Positions 5,838 to 9,953 of a DNA stretch of 9,953 bases are shown piece after piece. The position numbers were made by a program, and so were the translations under genes. The stretch is from JASFQI01 sp050115555 (lineage in GTDB: Bacteria; Desulfobacterota; DSM-4660; Desulfatiglandales; HGW-15), in assembly GCA_050115555.1 (NCBI GenBank), contig JASFQI010000174.1, forward strand, positions 1 to 9,953, read 5' to 3'. The notes beneath the pieces are model-generated. The model had not been told where the DNA came from. It did no database searches and worked only from the letters and a program-made list of their open reading frames with translations. The stretch's first letter is position 1. Every line of letters begins with the position of its first letter.

Positions 5838-7253
5838 TCAGGTCTCCTGTGCCGCTAAACCATGGAGGTAGGCGGTGATCGCATGCGCAGCCCGTTTGCC
5901 GCTTGCCATGGCCTCCACCACGGTTGTGGATCCGTGGACAAAGTCTCCGGCCGAAAATACCCCTTTGCACGACGTCTCAAGGCTCACAGGATCGGGCCGG
6001 AACCGCTGCTGATCCTCGGGGGAGAGCCCTCGGATCAGGGGTGCGGGGTCCGGAACCTGCCCCACGGCCATGATCAGGGCATCCGCCGCGATCTCATGCT
6101 CGGTACCGGGCAGTGGAACAGGCTGGGGTCGACGGTCCGCACCCGATTCCCTGAGCTCGATGCGGACGCATGTGAGGCCTTTCATGCGGCCCTCCTCGGA
6201 CATTGCCACACGCATCGGTGCGGTGAGAAAACGAAAGGATACTCCCTCGCGCTCGGCCTCCCGGACCTCGGCCGGGTCAGCGGGCATCTCGTCTCGTCCC
6301 CTTCGGTACACAATGCTCACGCTCTTGGATCCGAGCCGCAGGGCGGTTCGCGCCGCATCCAGGGCGGCATTTCCACCACCCACGACCAGCACGCGCTCGC
6401 CCGGAGGGGAGCCGTTGTCCCGGCTCACGAGGCGAAGAAATGCCAGGGCATCATGAACTCCTGGGCTTTTTTCCCCTGGGATGCCCAACCGAACGCCTTT
6501 CATGGTGCCTGTCGCCAGGAGCAGCGCTCGAATGCCCTCCCGCCGGAGGTCTTCCCACGTGATGTCGTTCCCGAACCGGATGCCGGTGCGGATGTCTACA
6601 CCCAGGGACTGAATGCGCGCCACATCCGCTTCCAGGGCCTCCAGGGGCAGGCGGAAGGCCGGGATGGCCCAGGAGAGCATGCCTCCCGGTCGGTCGTTCA
6701 ACTCCAGGACCTGTACACGTAATCCTTGAAGGGCCAAATCTCGGGCTGCACTCAGGCCGGCAGGGCCGGATCCGACCACGGCCACATCAACACCGCTTTT
6801 TTGAGAGGGGATCGAATGCGGGGCCGGGGCGCGGCCGATCCGGGCGGCCGCCTCTTTCAAGGCTCGAACGGGGACCGGGCTGTCCAGACTCCCCCGCGTG
6901 CAGGCCCTCTCGCACGGTCGGGTGCAGACGTGTCCGCACACCGCGGGCAGGGGATTGGCCTCGAGAATCCGATCCAGGGCTTCCTGGATTCGTCCCTCGG
7001 ACAGGAGCCGCACATATCCCGGCACGTCCTGGTCCAGGGGGCAGGCCGCTTGACAGGGGGGGATGTCGGCTCGTCGGGAACCGCGTGGTCCGGCTTGGGG
7101 AGGTCGGGCCTGGTACACGGCTCCCCGAAGGGAGTCCGATTCCGTGCGCATTTCCGGCATGAGCTCCGCCGGACACCCCCGAACACAGATCGAGCAGGCA
7201 CCGCAGACCAGGGCATCCACGACCGGGCGATGCGTGCGTCCCTCAACGGCCAA
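5838..7253 (-). CDS. GltD/NfnB-like FAD- and NAD(P)H-dependent oxidoreductase with N-terminal [4Fe-4S] motif
   Basis: A 471-aa flavoprotein predicted to pass electrons between NAD(P)H and iron-sulfur partners. In order: a ferredoxin-like motif Cys17, 20, 23, 27 followed by Pro; a Fer4_20/DPD-type alpha-helical iron-sulfur domain (Cys67, 71, 106, 110, 114, 118, with NPLPAVCGHVC at 100-110); an FAD Rossmann motif GSGPAG (161-166) with Glu184 and PGG (189-191); an NAD(P)H motif GGGNAALDAAR (292-302) with YRR (316-318), which in GltD-type enzymes favours NADPH; and a second FAD segment GVFSAGD (431-437). The start is TTG at 7253, supported by AAGGAG 7 nt upstream (7261-7266). An in-frame TGA lies at 7287-7289 with no ATG or GTG between. 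There is no GltB partner nearby. Context in the kor operon, 26 nt after korC, points to an electron-transfer subunit rather than glutamate synthase. Confidence 0.9.
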   Translation of the reverse strand: MAVEGRTHRPVVDALVCGACSICVRGCPAELMPEMRTESDSLRGAVYQARPPQAGPRGSRRADIPPCQAACPLDQDVPGYVRLLSEGRIQEALDRILEANPLPAVCGHVCTRPCERACTRGSLDSPVPVRALKEAAARIGRAPAPHSIPSQKSGVDVAVVGSGPAGLSAARDLALQGLRVQVLELNDRPGGMLSWAIPAFRLPLEALEADVARIQSLGVDIRTGIRFGNDITWEDLRREGIRALLLATGTMKGVRLGIPGEKSPGVHDALAFLRLVSRDNGSPPGERVLVVGGGNAALDAARTALRLGSKSVSIVYRRGRDEMPADPAEVREAEREGVSFRFLTAPMRVAMSEEGRMKGLTCVRIELRESGADRRPQPVPLPGTEHEIAADALIMAVGQVPDPAPLIRGLSPEDQQRFRPDPVSLETSCKGVFSAGDFVHGSTTVVEAMASGKRAAHAITAYLHGLAAQET

Positions 7254-7279
7254 GAGGATTCTCCTTTCTCCTTTTTCCT

Positions 7280-7852
7280 TTAACCTTCATCCTGTTTTTT
7301 CCCCAGGATCGTGAGTCCCCTTGCCAGGGCCCTTAGGTTTAGATCCAGGAATCGGGGATCCACCTGTTCTCGAATGGTCTGCTCCAGTGCCTCTGCGCTC
7401 ACCACGCCGGTCAGCAAAACCGTGGCCCCGAGCAGGACGATGTTGGCCACCTGGGAATCCCCGAACTCGGATACGGCCGTTTCCGTTGCCGGGACCGGGA
7501 TCTGGCGTACCCCGTCCAGGGCCCTCGGAGCGACCAGGGTCGCGTCGTGAAGAACGACGGCGCCTTGTTCGGCAAGGTTTTGAGAAAACACGTCGTACGC
7601 GCTCTGGCTCAGCACGGCGAGGATGTCCGCACGAAGTACATGGGGAAAGGAGATCGGATTGCTGGATATCACGACCTCGCTTCGCGCCGCGCCGCCCCGG
7701 GCCTGGGCTCCGTACGCATTGGATCCAGAGACCCATAGGCCGTCCCGGACCGCGGCGTGGCCCAGAAGGGTTCCGGCAAGGACTACGCCCTGGCCTCCGA
7801 AGCCGCCGATGCGGATCTGAGTGACGCGTCGTTGTGGGGGTCTTTTGCTCAA
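7280..7852 (-). CDS. korC: 2-oxoacid:acceptor oxidoreductase, gamma subunit (KorC-like)
   Basis: A 190-aa gamma subunit of the 2-oxoacid:ferredoxin oxidoreductase, which helps bind CoA in this enzyme family. Family motifs are GGFGGQG (16-22), YGAQARGGAARSEVV (47-61) and NIVLLGA (137-143). Length is normal for a stand-alone gamma subunit. The start must be TTG at 7852: the in-frame codon two positions upstream is TAA (7856-7858), and AGGA (7859-7862) lies 6 nt before the TTG. An ATG at 7909 is in the same frame, but the TAA cuts it off after 17 codons. This gene follows korB after an unusual 98-nt gap holding a repeat tract. The flavoprotein gene follows 26 nt downstream. Confidence 0.92.
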   Translation of the reverse strand: MSKRPPQRRVTQIRIGGFGGQGVVLAGTLLGHAAVRDGLWVSGSNAYGAQARGGAARSEVVISSNPISFPHVLRADILAVLSQSAYDVFSQNLAEQGAVVLHDATLVAPRALDGVRQIPVPATETAVSEFGDSQVANIVLLGATVLLTGVVSAEALEQTIREQVDPRFLDLNLRALARGLTILGKKQDEG

Positions 7853-7912
7853 AGGTTATCCTATCGAAGCCGTCTCAGCTCTCCAGCCTCCTGTGTTTTC
7901 CTCTTCCATTGG

Positions 7913-7948
7913 CCCCTTGACCCCTCGCCCCTTGAACCCTTGAACCCT
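7913..7948. repeat. 8-bp-period repeat tract between korB and korC
   Basis: On the plus strand CCCTTGAA occurs in exact tandem at 7929-7936 and 7937-7944, flanked by CCCT (7945-7948) on one side and by the related CCCCTCGC (7921-7928) and CCCCTTGA (7913-7920) on the other. Read with the genes this is GGTTCAAG-type octamers. It fills over a third of the 98-nt gap. It might be a neutral slipped-strand repeat or a spacer in the polycistronic mRNA. Confidence 0.75.
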
Positions 7949-7950
7949 CT

Positions 7951-8706
7951 TCATGAAAACTCGCCGGTCACGATTTTTCCCTTAAGTTCCCCCGGGCTCA
8001 TGCTTTCGGCCTCCTCCCTCGTCACGCATTGTTCCATGAGCGAGCTAAGCATGGCCGCCGGGGCGTCGAACCGGTTCCGTCGGCCGTACTGGGTGGGGCA
8101 GGGGGAGAGCGCTTCCACGAACGCGAACCCTTCCACCTGAAGGGCGTTCTGAATCGCCTGCATCAAGGACAGGGGCTGCGTGACCGCGTACCGGGCCACA
8201 TACGGAGCTCCAGCGGCCAGGACCAGGGCGCACAGGTCAAAAGGACGGTGCGGGTTTCCCTGTTTCGTGGTCGCGGTGCGGGCGCCCAGCGGGGATGTGG
8301 AGGCCACCTGCCCACCGGTCATTCCATAGATCTGGTTGTTCGCGCAGATCACCGTGAGATCCGTGTTGCGCCGGGCCGCGTGAATGAGGTGGTTCCCGCC
8401 GATAGAGGTGAGGTCCCCGTCCCCGCTGATCACCAGCGTGTGAAGCTCGGGGTTGAAGAGCTTGGCACCTGTGGCAAAAGGGATGGCTCTCCCGTGCAGT
8501 GTGTGCAGCGTGTCCCCGCGGAAGTGCGGGCTCGGGATCCATGCCGCACACCCGATTCCCGACACGAAGAGCATCTCTTCCATGGGAATTCCCGACGCGT
8601 CGATGGCCCGGAGGATCTGGTTCATGAGGATTCCGTGACCGCATCCAGGGCAGAAGGGGGTGGCCTGGATCTCGTCCCGCAGGTATCTTTCCAGATCGCG
8701 GGCCAT
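7951..8706 (-). CDS. korB: 2-oxoglutarate:ferredoxin oxidoreductase, beta subunit (KorB-like)
   Basis: Thiamine-diphosphate and [4Fe-4S] subunit where 2-oxoacid decarboxylation begins. The 251-aa product has CPGCGHG (19-25), GIGCAA (50-55) and SPCPTQYGRRN (201-211). Cys19, 22, 53 and 203 fit the four cluster ligands of this family. The TPP motif is GDGD (95-98) through Asn123-Asn124, followed by IYGMTGGQ (126-133). The CPTQYGRRN and HGRAIPFATG segments are closest to 2-oxoglutarate-type enzymes, though pyruvate or branched-chain 2-oxoacids cannot be excluded. The ATG at 8706 overlaps the korA stop (TGATG) and has GGAGG 8 nt upstream. A longer in-frame start at 8790 lies inside korA and adds 28 unrelated residues. 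Confidence 0.93.
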   Translation of the reverse strand: MARDLERYLRDEIQATPFCPGCGHGILMNQILRAIDASGIPMEEMLFVSGIGCAAWIPSPHFRGDTLHTLHGRAIPFATGAKLFNPELHTLVISGDGDLTSIGGNHLIHAARRNTDLTVICANNQIYGMTGGQVASTSPLGARTATTKQGNPHRPFDLCALVLAAGAPYVARYAVTQPLSLMQAIQNALQVEGFAFVEALSPCPTQYGRRNRFDAPAAMLSSLMEQCVTREEAESMSPGELKGKIVTGEFS

Positions 8707-9848
8707 CAGAGCAACCTCCGGATCTCCGCCTCGATGCGGAAGGGATGGACGATCTCCCCGTTGGTTTGACCGAACGGGACCACTTCGCACGATGCGAACT
8801 TCTGAACCTCCCCTGCGATCTGTCCCCGGTTCATTTCCGGAACGAAGATGCAGTCCACCTTATCGCCCAGGCTGCGAATCGCCTCTTCTGAAAAGGGCCA
8901 AATCGTCCCCAGCCGAAGGAGACCCACCCGGATACCTTGCTTTCGAAGGTGCTCGACTGCGAAAAGGGCGCTTCTCGCGGTGAATCCATAGGCCACGACC
9001 CCGATCCGGGCATCCCCAAGGTGGTGGGCCTCGGTGCGAACGATGCGATGCCGGGCGTTCAGGATTTTATCGTTGATGCGGGAGACGAGCTGATCGTGCA
9101 CATCCGGGTCGTCCGTCTTTCGAAACCCCCTTGAATCGTGGGTAGATCCCGTGACCAGGAGGTTCTCGCCGTCCCCAAAGGCCGGCATGGGAGGGACCCC
9201 GTTTGCACCGGTGTCTCCGAACGGGGGCGCTCCGGCTCGTTTTTCCCGATGGAACCGGGGCACTTCGAGAAGGACATCCACTCGCTCCCGCAGGTGGCCC
9301 ACGGCCTCTTCCGCCATCAGGAACACGGGCACGCGGTAACGGTCGGCCAGGTTGAAGGCCTCGACGGTAAGGTCGTACATCTCCTGTACGGACCAGGGGC
9401 TCAGGGTGATCACCTGGTAGTCCCCGTGAGAACCCCACTTGGACTGCATGTGATCTCCGCTTCCCACGCGGGTGGCCTGTCCCGTGCCCGGCCCGGCCCG
9501 CTGAATGTCGGCGATCACGAGAGGGGTCTCGGTGATGGCGGCATACCCTATGGCCTCCTGCATGAGGCTGAAGCCGGGACCCGAGGTCGCGGTCATGGCC
9601 CGAGCGCCGGACCAGACCGCGCCGATCACCGAGCAGATGGAGGCGATTTCGTCCTCCATTTGGGCGAAGACCCCGCCGACCTGGTCGAGACGGTCGGCCA
9701 TCCGTTCCATGATGTCGCTCGAGGGGGTGATGGGATACCCTGCATAGTATCTGCACCCCGCGGCAATGGCGCCTTCCGCCACGGCCTCGTTGCCGGAGAG
9801 GTAAAGAGTGCAGGACGACCCGGTGTCGTTTGTTCTGACGGTTTTCAT
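8706..9848 (-). CDS. korA: 2-oxoglutarate:ferredoxin oxidoreductase, alpha subunit (KorA-like)
   Basis: The pyrimidine-binding alpha subunit, 380 aa, which with KorB forms the active site that turns a 2-oxoacid plus CoA into acyl-CoA and CO2, reducing ferredoxin (or runs in reverse). Family motifs are AGYPITPSSD (36-45), the MEDE acidic pair with Glu67, ATSGPGFSLM (87-96), QRAGPGTG (116-123) and HLRERV (185-190). The C-terminal domain runs from about 280 and contains VPEMNRGQ (336-343). The length fits the form without a fused gamma domain. The ATG at 9848 is the first start after an in-frame TAG at 9855-9857. No Shine-Dalgarno is visible, so initiation may be weak or depend on an upstream gene outside the window. 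The stop overlaps korB by one base. Confidence 0.93.
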   Translation of the reverse strand: MKTVRTNDTGSSCTLYLSGNEAVAEGAIAAGCRYYAGYPITPSSDIMERMADRLDQVGGVFAQMEDEIASICSVIGAVWSGARAMTATSGPGFSLMQEAIGYAAITETPLVIADIQRAGPGTGQATRVGSGDHMQSKWGSHGDYQVITLSPWSVQEMYDLTVEAFNLADRYRVPVFLMAEEAVGHLRERVDVLLEVPRFHREKRAGAPPFGDTGANGVPPMPAFGDGENLLVTGSTHDSRGFRKTDDPDVHDQLVSRINDKILNARHRIVRTEAHHLGDARIGVVAYGFTARSALFAVEHLRKQGIRVGLLRLGTIWPFSEEAIRSLGDKVDCIFVPEMNRGQIAGEVQKFASCEVVPFGQTNGEIVHPFRIEAEIRRLL

Positions 9849-9862
9849 GGGGCACTAGGGTT

Positions 9863-9918
9863 TGTTGACCGCTGAAGAGATCTTCGCCCCGCATCCTCGT
9901 TTGAGCAGGAGGTCAACA
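9863..9918. promoter_or_regulatory. Inverted repeat upstream of korA
   Basis: TGTTGACC (9863-9870) and GGTCAACA (9911-9918) are perfect 8-bp inverted copies 40 nt apart. Between them lies the palindromic GAAGAGATCTTC region (9874-9885). The element sits 15-70 nt before the korA start and may be an operator or leader structure. I see no convincing promoter boxes. The remaining bases to 9953 show no recognisable gene. Confidence 0.25.
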
Positions 9919-9953
9919 TCACTCGACACACCAGAATCGCAGTGGCTCCATGC

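Noticed and set aside
5862..6722. 286-codon plus-strand frame across the flavoprotein gene
   Set aside because: Antisense shadow with no domain or ribosome binding site; the opposite strand carries conserved FAD and NAD(P)H motifs.
5838..7253. Glutamate synthase small subunit (GltD) as the identity of the flavoprotein
   Set aside because: No large GltB subunit is present and the gene lies inside a kor operon with an added ferredoxin motif; GltD-like fold is supported, glutamate synthase function is not.
7859..7909. 17-codon ORF between korB and korC in frame with korC
   Set aside because: Very short, ends in TAA two codons before the korC start and resembles no known leader peptide; it could be chance.
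9067..9894. 275-codon minus-strand frame overlapping korA
   Set aside because: Out-of-frame shadow rich in Arg and Gly; korA in the other frame has all family motifs.

Overview
The window comes from a GC-rich, Gram-negative bacterium with anaerobic-type metabolism. The Gram-negative call rests on a periplasmic solute-binding protein with a clear signal peptide. The anaerobic call rests on an oxygen-sensitive class of iron-sulfur 2-oxoacid oxidoreductase. A delta-proteobacterial (Desulfobacterota-like) source is my best guess from gene content and from the short-period intergenic repeats. It is inference, because there is no marker gene here.

Left half, plus strand (152-4437): a complete general L-amino-acid ABC importer of the Aap type, in the order binding protein (aapJ), permease (aapQ), permease (aapM), ATPase (aapP). 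aapQ and aapM overlap by ATGA. aapJ is separated from aapQ by 133 nt that hold a strong GC hairpin, and a small hairpin there covers the aapQ ribosome binding site. This fits the usual excess of binding protein over membrane components. A terminator-like hairpin followed by a T-rich run lies at 4555-4583.

Right half, minus strand (9848 down to 4623): a six-gene run in the order korA, korB, korC, a GltD/NfnB-like FAD/NAD(P)H oxidoreductase with an extra N-terminal [4Fe-4S] motif, a small 2x[4Fe-4S] ferredoxin, and an EamA/DMT-family membrane transporter. Most spacings are tight (1-nt overlap, then 98, 26, 2 and 16 nt). The first three genes encode the alpha, beta and gamma subunits of a 2-oxoacid (probably 2-oxoglutarate):ferredoxin oxidoreductase. 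The ferredoxin resembles a delta subunit. The flavoprotein suggests that electrons can be exchanged with NAD(P)H, so the cluster may be an NAD(P)H-linked 2-oxoglutarate synthase. korC and the flavoprotein gene both appear to use TTG starts with good Shine-Dalgarno sequences.

The two operons converge on 4438-4622, which carries a perfect 8-bp GC hairpin, the terminator candidate and a 9-bp-period repeat. No RNA genes, insertion sequences, CRISPR arrays or broken genes were seen. Imported amino acids such as glutamate can yield 2-oxoglutarate, so the two halves could be metabolically linked, but nothing in the sequence shows co-regulation. No wholly new system is evident. The least ordinary parts are the electron-transfer module attached to korABC and the structured intergenic tracts.
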